DNA of 49,731 nt from an uncultured Candidatus Berkelbacteria bacterium (GCA_903851235.1 CAINNR010000035.1:1-49731), one strand, 5' to 3'. Counted from the first letter of the stretch, positions 36,795-46,893 are shown. Numbers and translations: made by a program. Notes: generated by a model from the sequence alone, not told the origin.

Positions 36795-36995
36795 TTAGAT
36801 AATCCCCGAGATATGAAGCAAGTAGATGAAGATCCCAATGGAAATCAGGGACAATCCAGTCCAGATCGAAAGTCCAACCGGCGAACCCCATTCATCCCAT
36901 CTATGTCTTCGTGGCTTCACCCAATAGTCTGGTTCTTCCAGAAATTTCTTCTGCCATACTTCCTCACTGGCCTTTTTGAACTCTTCTTTGTTCAT
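36795..36995 (-). CDS. small membrane protein, 66 aa
   Basis: A charged, helical N-terminal half (about residues 1-38: EEFKKASEEVWQKKFLEEPD) and one membrane segment near residues 45-63. The start follows no strong RBS. No family recognised; the terminator downstream suggests that it is a real transcript. Confidence 0.55.
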   Translation of the reverse strand: MNKEEFKKASEEVWQKKFLEEPDYWVKPRRHRWDEWGSPVGLSIWTGLSLISIGIFIYLLHISGII

Positions 36996-37163
36996 AGTTC
37001 TCCATGAAGCTTTTGTTGATAAGACTATCCAATTCGACCGAGATTGAATAGTTGGGGGCCCTTAAATTTTGCCGGTTGGACTCCTTTTATTGTTCCAAGG
37101 GTAGAACAGGAGAATAAAACCCAACAACAAAAATATAGCCGATTTTTTCTTAAAGGTCAAAAA

Positions 37164-37403
37164 CTAGAGCGATTCCGAACCGGATTTGCCGCCAAATAAG
37201 TAACCCACAACAATCAAAACTATTGTCGCGCCAACAAGTGCAGCAAAGAATTTTATCTGGCCGAGATTCTTGGCATCTCTTGCGATCAACAAGATCACGG
37301 CGATATAAGCTAGAACTACCAACCAACCCTGCCAAGAAATTGGCCGCCAACCCCAACCCCATCTTTTAGGCCCAAACCAAGGTTTTTTTGCTGTTTGTTT
37401 CAT
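37164..37403 (-). CDS. small two-helix membrane protein
   Basis: 79 residues. The opening WFGPKRWGWGWRPISWQGW resembles a widespread small-protein family (WFGPK...GWGxxPxSWQGW), unnamed and of unknown function, followed by two membrane helices. The gene overlaps the upstream metallo-beta-lactamase-fold gene by 4 bp. Confidence 0.7.
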   Translation of the reverse strand: MKQTAKKPWFGPKRWGWGWRPISWQGWLVVLAYIAVILLIARDAKNLGQIKFFAALVGATIVLIVVGYLFGGKSGSESL

Positions 37404-38035
37404 TTTTTGAAAATCACGACCCGATGAGAAAATGAATCTAAATTTGATTTATCAACTTCCAACTCCAGAACCTCTTTGACCGGCCAGCCAAGCGCTTCAA
37501 TAAATTTATCGACTCCGGCAATCGGCAAAGGAATAAAACTTTTTTTCAATTTATAGTGCATGGGCATTACAATTTTTGGCGATAACTGATTGACAATTTC
37601 CACCGCCATGTTGGCGTCAATGGTGAAAAATCCGCCGACTGGAATCATTAAGATATCAACAGCACCAATCTCTTTGATTTGATCTGCCGCTAGAATGTGA
37701 CCCAGGTCTCCAAGATGGCAAAGCGTTATCCCCTCAGTGCGGATTGTGTAGACGATATTTTCCCCGCGCTTCTTCCCACCAACGTCGTCGTGAAAAGTTT
37801 TAACACCGCTAATTTCAAATCCACCAATGGAAAAATTTCCCAGTTGATTAATTATTTGCGGCGAACCGCCGACACCTTTAGTGTAATTGTGGTCGCTATG
37901 TGAATGGGAAACAGTGACAACCGCCGCGGTTAAATCCGCTGGCATTCGCCCGATCATTGGGTTAAACGGGTCAGTGACCAGAGTTGTTTGGCTTTTGATA
38001 ATGAATGCCGATTGTCCCAAATGTTTAATCTTCAT
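37400..38035 (-). CDS. metallo-beta-lactamase-fold hydrolase (UPF0173/COG2220-like)
   Basis: 211 residues with SHSHSDHNY as the H-x-H-x-D-H metal motif, a later His in VKTFHDDVGG, a Gly-rich HLGDLG loop and a C-terminal MPMHYK with the last His ligand. Members hydrolyse esters or phosphodiesters, but this subgroup has no assigned substrate. It lies between ppsA (2 bp away) and a small membrane protein gene. Confidence 0.88.
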   Translation of the reverse strand: MKIKHLGQSAFIIKSQTTLVTDPFNPMIGRMPADLTAAVVTVSHSHSDHNYTKGVGGSPQIINQLGNFSIGGFEISGVKTFHDDVGGKKRGENIVYTIRTEGITLCHLGDLGHILAADQIKEIGAVDILMIPVGGFFTIDANMAVEIVNQLSPKIVMPMHYKLKKSFIPLPIAGVDKFIEALGWPVKEVLELEVDKSNLDSFSHRVVIFKK

Positions 38036-38037
38036 GT

Positions 38038-40353
38038 TTATCTGTCGATAATATTTTGCATCAAGAGTCTTCTTTCAACCGAAGCAATAATTTTACGCGT
38101 CGAAATTGCTACATCCGGCGTGACTGAAACCGAAGTTGCGCCGTTTCGAACCATTAGCTCGGTAAATTCCGGATAAATTGATGGCGCTTGACCGCAGACC
38201 GAAACCGTGACGCCATGTTTGCGACAGGTTTTAATCACAAATTCGACCGACAATGAAATTGCCTCGTCGCGCTCATCGAATGACTTGGCCAAATTTTGGT
38301 TGTCGCGATCGACACCCAAGGTTAACTGAGTTAAATCATTTGTCCCAAGTGAAACGCCGTCAATACCGATCGCCAAAAATTTTTCCAATAAAATGACATT
38401 AGACGGCACTTCAACCATCATCCACAATTTAAAATCTGGTCCGCGGAACAATCCGGCACTTTCTAATAAATCTTTGCACTTTCGCATCTCATCAACAGTC
38501 CGAACAAAAGGAATCATAACATGAAGATTGTTTAAATCCATTTTGTTGCGGACAATCTTTATCGCTTCAAGTTCGAGGTTAAAAACATCAGGATTTGTTA
38601 TGTAGCGAAGCGCACCGCGCATTCCAAGCATTGGATTGTCTTCTTGACCTTCATATTTTTCACCACCTTTAAGTCCGCGATATTCGTTGGTTTTAAAATC
38701 CGTCGCGCGATAAACCACCGGGCGAGGAGCAAAAGCGGCGGCGATTTGGCCAATACCCTGCGCCAATTTTTTTGTAAACTCCTCGCCACGACCATCGGCA
38801 ATCATTGCTTGTGGATGTTCGCCAATTCCGGCAATAATAAACTCTGCTCGAAGCAGACCGACACCATCAACCGGCAGTTTGGCAACTTCTTCTGCCACCT
38901 CCGGCTCAGCCAAATTAACGTAAACTTTCGTCCCGGTTATCGGAATTTCCTCGGCTATCTGACTTCCAATATTTGATAAATTTTTTCCATCATTTGGACT
39001 TTGGACTTTGGAATTTGGAATTTCAACCGCACCTTTATAGACTTGACCTTTAACGCCATCAACGGTAACGATTTGACCAGTTTTTAATTTTGATGTCGCC
39101 GTTCCGGTACCAACAACGCAAGGAATCCCCAGCTCGCGAGAGACAATCGCCGCATGACAAGTTCGTCCACCGGTATCGGTGATAATTCCCTTTGCTCGTT
39201 TCATCGCCGGTACAAAATCCGGCGTTGTCATTTCGGTCACGAGAATATCCCCCGACTGAATTTTATCATTCTCCTCGCGACTATGAATAATTTTCACCGG
39301 ACCGGACGCCATCCCCATCGACGCCGCGGCGCCTTTGAGCAATACTTCGGCTTGATTTTCTGCAACAGATCCTTCGCTTGTTTCTTGTTTCTTGCCTAAT
39401 GTCGTGATCGGCCTTGATTGAACCATAAAAATTTTATTACCGGCAATTGCAAACTCGGTATCCTGCGGCGAATTATAGTGAGACTCAATTTTATTTCCCA
39501 GCTTCGCCAGCTCCAAAATTTGGGCGTCGGTAATTTTCTGATCTTTTCTGTCAGCGATCGGAACTGCAACATGTTTATCACCACCACCCGGCGCTCGGAT
39601 AATCTTCCACTCCTGACTATTCACTTCTTTGGCGCTGATCGTTTCCGTTGCTTTATCAACAAGATAGCGATCCGGTGTCACTGAACCGGAAACTATTGCT
39701 TCTCCCAAACCGTAGCCGGCCTCGATTATCAATTTTGATCTGTCGCCGGTCACCGGGTCAACAGTAAACATAATGCCGGATTTTTCCGATTGAACCATAA
39801 TTTGCACCGGCACCGCCAAGCCAACTTTCATTTGATCATAATTATTGATTGCCCGATAATAGATCGCCCGAGCCTCAAAAAGCGAGGCGTAGCATTTTTG
39901 CAATGCCAAAACGACCTCGGCCGGACCTCTGGTGTTTAAAAATGTTGCTTGCTGACCGGCAAAGGAGTCCTCAGCGCCATCTTCGGCTGTCGCTGACGAA
40001 CGAACGGCAACTTCGACATCGCCCAATTGTTTGTAATTTTTCTCAACTTCCAAAGCAATTTCCACTGGCATTTTAGCCGAGAGAATGTGGCGCTTTATGA
40101 CTTTCGACAAGGCGTTGAGTTTTTTTGAATCCTCTGGGTCCAAACCTTTTGTTGCCTTGGCAATCGCCGGACCGATTCCGGTTTTCAACAAAAAGTGATG
40201 ATAGGCATCAGCAGTGACAATGAAACCATTCGGCACCGGAAATCCGCCGCGGGTTAATTCGCCCAAATTCGCGCCCTTGCCACCGACAGTTGCTGTGTCA
40301 TCCTTGCCAACATCCTTAAACCAAACAATAAACGGTTTTGTAGTTTTCTTCAC
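38038..40353 (-). CDS. ppsA: phosphoenolpyruvate synthase
   Basis: 771 residues from GTG 40353, 7 bp after GGAGGG; the in-frame codon at 40368 lies before that RBS. The N-terminal ATP-grasp domain (GGKGANLGELTRGGFPVPNGF, AVRSSATAEDG), the swivelling His domain (GGRTCHAAIVSRELG, the phospho-His) and the PEP-binding barrel (SLGTNDLTQLTLGVDRD, VCGQAPS with the Cys) are complete. It makes PEP from pyruvate and ATP with release of AMP and phosphate. In reduced genomes it is often used for carbon salvage. Confidence 0.96.
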   Translation of the reverse strand: MKKTTKPFIVWFKDVGKDDTATVGGKGANLGELTRGGFPVPNGFIVTADAYHHFLLKTGIGPAIAKATKGLDPEDSKKLNALSKVIKRHILSAKMPVEIALEVEKNYKQLGDVEVAVRSSATAEDGAEDSFAGQQATFLNTRGPAEVVLALQKCYASLFEARAIYYRAINNYDQMKVGLAVPVQIMVQSEKSGIMFTVDPVTGDRSKLIIEAGYGLGEAIVSGSVTPDRYLVDKATETISAKEVNSQEWKIIRAPGGGDKHVAVPIADRKDQKITDAQILELAKLGNKIESHYNSPQDTEFAIAGNKIFMVQSRPITTLGKKQETSEGSVAENQAEVLLKGAAASMGMASGPVKIIHSREENDKIQSGDILVTEMTTPDFVPAMKRAKGIITDTGGRTCHAAIVSRELGIPCVVGTGTATSKLKTGQIVTVDGVKGQVYKGAVEIPNSKVQSPNDGKNLSNIGSQIAEEIPITGTKVYVNLAEPEVAEEVAKLPVDGVGLLRAEFIIAGIGEHPQAMIADGRGEEFTKKLAQGIGQIAAAFAPRPVVYRATDFKTNEYRGLKGGEKYEGQEDNPMLGMRGALRYITNPDVFNLELEAIKIVRNKMDLNNLHVMIPFVRTVDEMRKCKDLLESAGLFRGPDFKLWMMVEVPSNVILLEKFLAIGIDGVSLGTNDLTQLTLGVDRDNQNLAKSFDERDEAISLSVEFVIKTCRKHGVTVSVCGQAPSIYPEFTELMVRNGATSVSVTPDVAISTRKIIASVERRLLMQNIIDR

Positions 40354-40464
40354 AATAGTACCCTCCAAAGATTAAATCATAAATTATGAATTAAGAATAA
40401 TGGGATCGAACCATAATTCGCAATTCATAGCTCATAATTCTTTTCTATTGTATCATAATTTACC

Positions 40465-40492
40465 TTGAAGTTTCTACAAAATGCTGTATTAT
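40465..40492 (+). promoter_or_regulatory. sigma70-type promoter for the Cys-rich orphan gene
   Basis: TTGAAG at 40465-40470, a 16-bp spacer and TATTAT at 40487-40492. Confidence 0.5.
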
Positions 40493-40524
40493 AAAAAGCA
40501 CCACCAAGAAAGGGTGATGTGGAG

Positions 40525-41079
40525 ATGGGAAACAAAGTAGACGAGATTCGTACCAAGGCCGAAGAAGCAAAAGCGGAGATCGATAAAGTGACAAAAGCCA
40601 AAGTTGACGCTATTCAACAAGTGTGTAGACACGAATTTGTTTCAGATAGATTCATCATCGGATTTGAAATCGATAAATGCACAAAGTGCAATCTTACGAA
40701 AAGAGCCCCCTGCTTTCACGAATTTGCTCCGAAGCGACCAACCATTGATGGTGAAATCGTCGTCATAGATTGCGAAGTAGACGACTTTCATCAAAGCACA
40801 AGACCCTATTTCATCGCAATCTGTACAAAATGCGGCTTCGAGAAAAAGCTAACTGCTGGTTGCAATTGCCCAAAATGCCTTGGGGTCAATGTTATCTGTG
40901 AGGGAAGATTCGAAAATGGATACATTAGCGACATCAACAAACCGAAACTTCGACAAGCTGATCTTCCTGACTGTGTAAGTGGTTTTACTTCAGCAACTGC
41001 TCAGTGGATTGAAGTCTACTACTGCCCAGACTGTGGTTGTAAGTTTGCCACCATGGACAGAAACATTCCCATCCCGTAA
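40525..41079 (+). CDS. hypothetical Cys-rich (zinc ribbon) orphan protein
   Basis: About 184 residues from ATG 40525 (GTG 40519 is an alternative). A helical N-terminus is followed by several C-x2-C pairs: CTKC (twice), CPKC and CPDCGC. At least two zinc-ribbon-like units are suggested. No known family. Consensus promoter and terminator flank it, the same arrangement as the other orphan units. Its 3' end is convergent with recX. Confidence 0.65.
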   Translation: MGNKVDEIRTKAEEAKAEIDKVTKAKVDAIQQVCRHEFVSDRFIIGFEIDKCTKCNLTKRAPCFHEFAPKRPTIDGEIVVIDCEVDDFHQSTRPYFIAICTKCGFEKKLTAGCNCPKCLGVNVICEGRFENGYISDINKPKLRQADLPDCVSGFTSATAQWIEVYYCPDCGCKFATMDRNIPIP

Positions 41080-41085
41080 TCAACC

Positions 41086-41110
41086 GGCTACCGACTAGGT
41101 AGCCTTTTTT
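41086..41110 (+). terminator. Rho-independent terminator overlapping the recX end
   Basis: GGCTACC / GGTAGCC stem (41086-41092, 41098-41104) with a GACTA loop and six T. The recX stop lies inside it, at 41095. Confidence 0.85.
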
Positions 41111-41553
41111 AATTTCTCGGTGACAACGTCGCGAACTTTTTCCCACTCAAATCCACGGGATAATAAATGACGCGACAATTTTCCGTAGATTTTTTCTGGC
41201 GGGATTTTTATATTTTTCCTCAGCCAGCGATCCGCCAACTCTTCAATTTCCGACGGCAAATCGGCATTCTCGACCAAAGTTTTCTCAATAATTTCTTTTG
41301 GAATTTTCTTTTCCAGCAATTTATTTTGCAGATAATACTTGCCAACCGGCTTAATGGTTTTTTTAAATCGAACAAAATTTGCCGCAAACTTTTCATCATC
41401 CAAAAAATTCTTTTGGGTCAGAAATTTCAGCGTCTGGGAAATTTCTTCATCGGAAAATTCTTTTCGACGAAGTTTCCCCTCCATTTCGCCGATGCTTCGA
41501 TCACGCGATTTTAAGAGATAAAAGGCATATTCAAGTGGTTTGAGCTTTCCCAT
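41095..41553 (-). CDS. recX: RecX-like regulator of RecA
   Basis: 152 residues, all helical, with three-helix RecX repeats: EYAFYLLKSRDRSIGEMEGKL, then FLDDEKFAANFVR, and IPPEKIYGKLSRHLLSRGF. RecX caps or blocks RecA filaments. recA lies about 500 bp upstream on the same strand, with one small gene between. The last codons run into the terminator of the neighbouring plus-strand gene. Confidence 0.85.
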   Translation of the reverse strand: MGKLKPLEYAFYLLKSRDRSIGEMEGKLRRKEFSDEEISQTLKFLTQKNFLDDEKFAANFVRFKKTIKPVGKYYLQNKLLEKKIPKEIIEKTLVENADLPSEIEELADRWLRKNIKIPPEKIYGKLSRHLLSRGFEWEKVRDVVTEKLKKAT

Positions 41554-41567
41554 AAGTCAATTATAAC

Positions 41568-41596
41568 AAAAAACCACCGGCCAAAGAGGCCAGTGG
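41568..41596 (-). terminator. terminator of the 95-aa membrane gene
   Basis: On the minus strand CCACTGGCC pairs with GGCCGGTGG (one G-T) around TCTTT, followed by six T. Confidence 0.8.
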
Positions 41597-41616
41597 AGAG
41601 AAATTGTAAGCAAAGC

Positions 41617-41904
41617 TTATTTCTTTCCCTGATCTTCTGAATCTTTGAACATCCCGTAGACGGCAATCATTACCGACAATATTAAAACGTCGCGGGCAAG
41701 GTCGGCAATCAATCTGGCCCCATCACCAATTTTCATGTCAAACATTACAGACACTGCAACAACCAAGGCAGGCCAATAATACCAACGGCCAGGCTGAGTT
41801 TTGTTCCCATAATACCAACCGACAAGTATTCCGACAAAAACATCAAACAAAATTATGGACAACGGCACCGGTGCCATGGTCATTGGGCACACACTTCCCT
41901 TCAT
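41617..41904 (-). CDS. small membrane protein, 95 aa
   Basis: Three hydrophobic segments (about 15-32, 44-56 and 70-85) with a Lys/Asp-rich tail. The start ATG 41904 has no good RBS. Its own terminator follows. Function unknown; lies between recX and recA and may be unrelated to either. Confidence 0.6.
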   Translation of the reverse strand: MKGSVCPMTMAPVPLSIILFDVFVGILVGWYYGNKTQPGRWYYWPALVVAVSVMFDMKIGDGARLIADLARDVLILSVMIAVYGMFKDSEDQGKK

Positions 41905-42054
41905 AGGTATACGAGCACGTCTTCAGTGTATCAAAAAAGAACTCCAAGTCAATAACTTCGGTTTATTAACATGCCTCAATGTCTCAATTAGGCAATTTTT
42001 AAGAAATAAAACTTATATTCCAACAGCTTTAACTTTTTTTCATTTTAGATCAAG

Positions 42055-43113
42055 TTAAACCTCCTGGGATTTTTCGCTAATTTTGGTTTTAATTTCCTCG
42101 GTGATTTTCGGATGTTCCTTTAAAAATGCGCGAGCGCCCTCTTTACCTTGACCAATTTTTTCGCCGTTATAGGAAATCCAAGCGCCGGCTTTTTCGATAA
42201 TGCCTTCGGCAACGCCAAGATCAATAATTTCGCCTTCATGATCAATCCCCTGACCAAACATAATATCAAATTCGGCGGTTTTAAACGGTGGCGCAACTTT
42301 ATTTTTCACCACTTTAACCCCGACATGATTGCCAACATTCTCCTCACCCCGTTTCAGTGTTGCTTTACGACGAATTTCCAAGCGAACCGAGGCATAAAAT
42401 TTTAAGGCATTGCCACCGGTTGTCGTTTCCGGATTGCCGAACATCACACCAATCTTCATTCTGATTTGATTAATAAAAATCACCATTGTCTTTGATTTCG
42501 AAATAACGCCGGTCAACTTCCTCAAAGCCTGACTCATTAACCGGGCCTGAACGCCCATCATTGAGTCACCCATTTCGCCCTCAATTTCCGCTCGCGGCAC
42601 AAGCGCAGCAACCGAATCGATAACGATAACATCAACGGCATTTGAACGAACCAGGGTTTCACAGATTTCTAACGCTTGTTCGCCGGTATCCGGCTGGGAG
42701 ATCAGCAGGTCATCAAGATTAACACCGATTCGTTTGGCATACTCCGGATCGAATGCATGTTCGGCGTCGATAAAAGCCGCCAAGCCGCCGGTTTTTTGGG
42801 CTTCGGAAATAACATGAATTGCCAAAGTGGTTTTGCCCGACGATTCCGGACCATAGATTTCAATTACTCGACCGCGTGGCAAGCCGCCAACTCCAAGCGC
42901 CAAATCTAGCGCAAATGAGCCGGTTGAAATCACTGAAACGTCCATTTTGTTATCGGAGCCATACTTCATAATCGAACCTTTGCCGAACTGTTTTTCAATT
43001 GAGGCCAAGGCAACATCAAGCGCGGCATTTTTTGCCGTTCGAATATTTTGTTTTTCAATCTTTTGTTTTTCTTTTGCCTTTTCCTCAATCTCCTCCGGAC
43101 TCTTCTTCACCAT
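42055..43113 (-). CDS. recA: RecA recombinase
   Basis: 352 residues. Walker A is GPESSGKTT, the catalytic Glu is in FIDAEHAFD, Walker B is [12 protein letters not shown], and the DNA-binding loops include [13 protein letters not shown] and [22 protein letters not shown]. The Lys/Glu-rich N-terminus is a little longer than usual. It forms filaments on single-stranded DNA for recombination and repair. Confidence 0.98.
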   Translation of the reverse strand: MVKKSPEEIEEKAKEKQKIEKQNIRTAKNAALDVALASIEKQFGKGSIMKYGSDNKMDVSVISTGSFALDLALGVGGLPRGRVIEIYGPESSGKTTLAIHVISEAQKTGGLAAFIDAEHAFDPEYAKRIGVNLDDLLISQPDTGEQALEICETLVRSNAVDVIVIDSVAALVPRAEIEGEMGDSMMGVQARLMSQALRKLTGVISKSKTMVIFINQIRMKIGVMFGNPETTTGGNALKFYASVRLEIRRKATLKRGEENVGNHVGVKVVKNKVAPPFKTAEFDIMFGQGIDHEGEIIDLGVAEGIIEKAGAWISYNGEKIGQGKEGARAFLKEHPKITEEIKTKISEKSQEV

Positions 43114-43221
43114 AATTTTCTCCAGTTAATTATTCCCAAAACTTTTAACTTTTTGATTACAATTTTAACTTCCTATCTCGGATCGCGCAAGGCGAGACGG
43201 GTTTTGGTTTTGATTTTTGAG

Positions 43222-43914
43222 CTATTTTTCCGCTGTTTTTGTTTTTCGCTCGACAACAAAAACCTTACTCTCCTCTTTGTTTGCTTTATTGGTCGCGGTT
43301 ATGATGATTGTATTCAGACCGGTTTGCAAAGCGATTTGTTGCTGAAATCGGCCATCGAAGTTAACGGTAATCGGCTGTTTGTTAACCGCTAAATTGACGC
43401 CGGCATCGGTTTTACCCGCAACCAAGATTTGGTCGGACTCGACAACCATATCCTTGCTCGGACTATCAATCGCCAATTTGGGAACCGAAGCGAAGCTTAC
43501 AACTTGGAGGATAATATAAACGACGGCCGACAGACAAAAAACTGCGCCGGCAAAAATTGCAATTACTTTCGGCGTAATAACAAAAGTTCTCTCTTTTATT
43601 ATGCTGTCGGTGCGAAATTCATCCTGGTGAAAAGAGTTTTTACCCAATTTTTGTTGTTGCCAAAGACCAGCGATTTTTTCCGGCTCTAACCCAAGATATT
43701 CGGCATAAGTCGCCAGAAATCCTTTGGTGTAAATGTCGTTTGGCAAAAGATCAAAATCTTCGTTTTCCAAAGCCTCAAGATATTTCGCACGAACTTTGGT
43801 CGAAAGTTCAGCCTCAATTAAATCAACACCCTTTCTTTTTCGAGCGCGACGTAATTTTTCTCCCAAAGTATGAACTGTTCTAATTTTATGAAGATTAAAT
43901 CCAGCAGCTGTCAT
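43222..43914 (-). CDS. RodZ-like membrane protein with HTH_25 domain
   Basis: About 230 residues from ATG 43914. An N-terminal helix-turn-helix (LGEKLRRARKRKGVDLIEA and TKVRAKYLEALENEDF) is followed by a membrane helix (about 127-147) and an extracytoplasmic immunoglobulin-like domain (ILVAGKTDAGVNLAVNKQPI). This is the layout of RodZ, which links the cytoskeleton to cell-wall synthesis in rod-shaped cells. It lies between recA and ftsK on the same strand. Confidence 0.8.
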   Translation of the reverse strand: MTAAGFNLHKIRTVHTLGEKLRRARKRKGVDLIEAELSTKVRAKYLEALENEDFDLLPNDIYTKGFLATYAEYLGLEPEKIAGLWQQQKLGKNSFHQDEFRTDSIIKERTFVITPKVIAIFAGAVFCLSAVVYIILQVVSFASVPKLAIDSPSKDMVVESDQILVAGKTDAGVNLAVNKQPITVNFDGRFQQQIALQTGLNTIIITATNKANKEESKVFVVERKTKTAEK

Positions 43915-44003
43915 TTTTATCAAAGATAAAAATTAAATTTATAATTTCTAAATAAAGCCCAAAACTTTAGGCACTTGACATTCTGATTTCGCCATTTTCC
44001 TCA

Positions 44004-46226
44004 CTAGTAGTCTTGTCTAAATTGGTCGTCATCGCCAGCAATTGATTGATCGGTGTTGATTAAAATATCTCGTGGCTTGGCGCCGTTCGATGGACCGATA
44101 ACTCCCTCCTGTTCCATAATATCCAGAAGTCTTGCAGCCCTAGCATAACCGACCCGCAACCGACGTTGCAAGAGCGAGGCTGAAGCCTGACCGGAATTTG
44201 TCACAACTGTTAACGCTTCTTCGTATAAATCGTCATCAATTGAACCGCCGGCATTGCGACCGCCCATAGCCTTTGCTGGCCGGAATGAAACAATTGATTC
44301 GTCATATTCGGCTTGGCCCTGCTTTTTCAAAAAATCAACCAGTTCATTAATCTCCTTATCGGAAACAAAACAGCCCTGAATACGACGCGGTTTGGCTAAA
44401 CCATTACCGATAAAAAGCATATCGCCATTACCCAGCAGTTTCTCTGCGCCAGACATGTCAAGAATCGTCCGCGAATCAATTTGTGATGCGGTAGCAAAAG
44501 CGATTCGTGAGGTAATATTGGCTTTAATCAAACCAGTTAGAACATCAACCGACGGTCGCTGAGTCGCGACAATTAAGTGGATGCCGGTAGCGCGAGCCAT
44601 TTGAGCAATTCGGACAATTGAAGCCTCAACCTCGTTGGCAGAAACCGCCATCAAATCAGCCAATTCGTCAATGATAATAACAATATATGGCAACTTCCCT
44701 TCCAGCCCCGGCGATTCATTATAGGCGACAATATTTCTTTTGCCGATTTCGGCAAACATTTTGTAGCGTCGCTCCATTTCGTAAACCGTCCACTTTAAGG
44801 CCGAGACGGTTTTATCAACCTCGGTTACTACCGGCGTGTACAGGTGTGGAATTCCGTTGTAATTGGTTAGCTCGACTCGTTTCGGATCAATGAGGATTAA
44901 TTTCATGTCCTCCGGCGAATTGTGAAAAAGAAAAGTTGTAATAATTGAATTGATGCAAATTGATTTTCCCGAACCGGTGGCGCCGGCGATCATCATGTGC
45001 GGCATTTTTTCCAGATCGATGGCAACCGGAGCGCCAGCAACATCACGACCAAGCGCGATCGCCAATTTGCTCTTTTCGGCTTTAAATTGCGGCGACGCCA
45101 TCACCTCTTTTAGCGTCACTTTTGCGGCAAGCAAATTTGGAACTTCGATACCAATAGCCGATTTGCCGGGAATCGGGGCCTCAACACGCAAACTTTTTGC
45201 CGCCAAGGCCAAGGCAATATCATTGCCACGAGTCGTAATTTGATTTAATTTTACTCCCTCGTTCGGCCGCAGTGTGTACTGGGTTACCGTTGGACCGACA
45301 TTGACATCCTGCATTTTGACTTCAATACCAAAACTCTGAAAACATTTTTTGATCGTTTCGACATTTTTGCCGATATCACCGGACTTGGCAACATCGTTTG
45401 ACTCCAAAAGCAGATCATAGGTCGGGAACTGCCAAACTCGGCCGGCATTAGTTTTGACCGCCGGACGCGGTGCCGATTCGATTACTGGAGCTCTCGGCAC
45501 CTCCTCAATTTTCGGTCGACGCGATAAGGTCCCAAGACCGCGACGAACTCTTTCCATAAAACTGGCTCGACGTGGCTCCAGCTCCTCCTCCTGCCCCTGC
45601 CGATGAACTTTAACACCAGTGGGAACAGGCGCTTCTTCCTCTTCGCGTCTTTCGGTTTTAAGTCCGAAGATTTTTGCAAATGATAAATTGAAGGTAATCA
45701 TCACCGAAACCAAAGTAACGGCGATTAAAATTACAAAGGCTGGGAAAATTCCGACTGACGCTCGTAGCGGCGCTGAAATTAAGTAACCAAAAATTCCACC
45801 ACCTTGACCATTGATCGCGGCATTTTTGGCATCAACCGCCGGAATAAATAAGTGAATTAGTGCCGGAAAAAATAGAAAAAAGAGGACAATCCCGACAAAG
45901 CGGGCCATTTTAACGCCACCTTTGGGCGGAAAGAGGATGATTGTGCCGAGATAAAATAGTGTGACCGGAACAAGATAGCCAACGATTGTGCCGAAAAGTT
46001 TGTAATCTAGTATTTTCAACTGTTCACCCAGCTGGCCGGCGGCACCGAAGATCCCTAAAAAGGAAACAATCGCAAAGATCATTAAAAAAACAGCAAAAAT
46101 CTCCCGCCAAGTATCAGTGCCAAGACCGAGTGTCCAATCAAAGACAAAATTGCCCCACTCGTCTTCCTTCTGCCACCATAGCGGTTTTTTCTGTTTATGT
46201 TTTGGATACTTGCGTCGCCTGCCCAA
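44004..46226 (-). CDS. ftsK: FtsK/SpoIIIE DNA translocase
   Basis: About 740 residues. Four membrane helices (roughly 40-180), a charged linker, the motor domain with Walker A GATGSGKS and Walker B YIVIIIDELADL, and a C-terminal gamma domain (SLLQRRLRVGYARAARLLDIME) that reads KOPS-like sites. It moves chromosome ends through the septum. I prefer TTG 46226 after GAGGG, because the earlier in-frame codon (46319) lies within or upstream of an extended -10 promoter at 46293. Confidence 0.93.
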   Translation of the reverse strand: MGRRRKYPKHKQKKPLWWQKEDEWGNFVFDWTLGLGTDTWREIFAVFLMIFAIVSFLGIFGAAGQLGEQLKILDYKLFGTIVGYLVPVTLFYLGTIILFPPKGGVKMARFVGIVLFFLFFPALIHLFIPAVDAKNAAINGQGGGIFGYLISAPLRASVGIFPAFVILIAVTLVSVMITFNLSFAKIFGLKTERREEEEAPVPTGVKVHRQGQEEELEPRRASFMERVRRGLGTLSRRPKIEEVPRAPVIESAPRPAVKTNAGRVWQFPTYDLLLESNDVAKSGDIGKNVETIKKCFQSFGIEVKMQDVNVGPTVTQYTLRPNEGVKLNQITTRGNDIALALAAKSLRVEAPIPGKSAIGIEVPNLLAAKVTLKEVMASPQFKAEKSKLAIALGRDVAGAPVAIDLEKMPHMMIAGATGSGKSICINSIITTFLFHNSPEDMKLILIDPKRVELTNYNGIPHLYTPVVTEVDKTVSALKWTVYEMERRYKMFAEIGKRNIVAYNESPGLEGKLPYIVIIIDELADLMAVSANEVEASIVRIAQMARATGIHLIVATQRPSVDVLTGLIKANITSRIAFATASQIDSRTILDMSGAEKLLGNGDMLFIGNGLAKPRRIQGCFVSDKEINELVDFLKKQGQAEYDESIVSFRPAKAMGGRNAGGSIDDDLYEEALTVVTNSGQASASLLQRRLRVGYARAARLLDIMEQEGVIGPSNGAKPRDILINTDQSIAGDDDQFRQDY

Positions 46227-46289
46227 TTTGCCCTCACTTTTTATTTGTCTTCGGGATGATAAAACAATAAGAATAACATCTAAAGTGTT

Positions 46290-46302
46290 TGACACTATTA
46301 TA
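46290..46302 (-). promoter_or_regulatory. extended -10 promoter of ftsK
   Basis: On the minus strand TGG is followed by TATAAT, a near-perfect extended -10. It lies inside the frame that would start at 46319, supporting a later start. Confidence 0.5.
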
Positions 46303-46338
46303 CCACAAGCAAAAATCAAAAATATACCATGGTTGGAA

Positions 46339-46367
46339 TTGACAGTCTAAGATCATTTTGATATACT
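46339..46367 (+). promoter_or_regulatory. sigma70-type promoter for the 161-aa orphan gene
   Basis: TTGACA at 46339-46344, 17-bp spacer, TATACT at 46362-46367. Confidence 0.7.
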
Positions 46368-46407
46368 CCCCGAGTAATTAGTCGACAAAAAACGAGGGGG
46401 TAGTACA

Positions 46408-46893
46408 GTGCCAAAACCCAAGGTCACGTGGGCATATGATTGGGATATCATGAAGCTGTTGGACGAGTTTGACCGGAATTGCAGTCGCGGGGGGCAGGCC
46501 AGCATTCCGATTGACTACAGCATTCTCAAAGGAGTCGATTCAGCCGGGTCTAACCCTTTCCAACTAGGCCGGTATCTGAAAGGTGTTCTGCGCGCCCGAA
46601 TTCTTGGCAAAATTCCTCCATTCAAACGCGGAGACAAAGTAACCGTAACGGATGCTGTCACTTGTATTTCGATTGACTCGGCTGTTGGCGGTGTCGTCGG
46701 GGAATATCGGAAATTCATGAGATTCGATGACGAAGAGCAGTCAATTGTATTCCCAAAAGATCGTTTAACCATTGATCGAATCTGGTTTAACGACGATGAC
46801 AATTGGTATGTTGAATTCACGGAAATAAAGTATCCCAGAATTGAAGGGAGACCGGTATTCCCTTGCGCCGGACTAATTCCGACCAAAAGCTGA
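46408..46893 (+). CDS. hypothetical orphan protein, 161 aa
   Basis: Start GTG 46408 after GAGGGGG. Soluble, with a helical N-terminal part and a beta-rich C-terminal part that includes KRGDKVTVTDAVTCISIDSA, similar in feel to an SH3-like barrel (FKRGDKVTV); this is only an impression. Free-standing unit with promoter and terminator, between ftsK and RNase J on the opposite strand. Confidence 0.6.
   Translation: MPKPKVTWAYDWDIMKLLDEFDRNCSRGGQASIPIDYSILKGVDSAGSNPFQLGRYLKGVLRARILGKIPPFKRGDKVTVTDAVTCISIDSAVGGVVGEYRKFMRFDDEEQSIVFPKDRLTIDRIWFNDDDNWYVEFTEIKYPRIEGRPVFPCAGLIPTKS

Noticed and set aside
40375-40440. Imperfect A+T-rich palindrome upstream of ppsA
   Set aside because: The arms pair poorly (several mismatches) and low complexity explains it.
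46227-46319. Longer FtsK start
   Set aside because: It would begin at a TTG ahead of an extended -10 box, so the transcript would not contain it.
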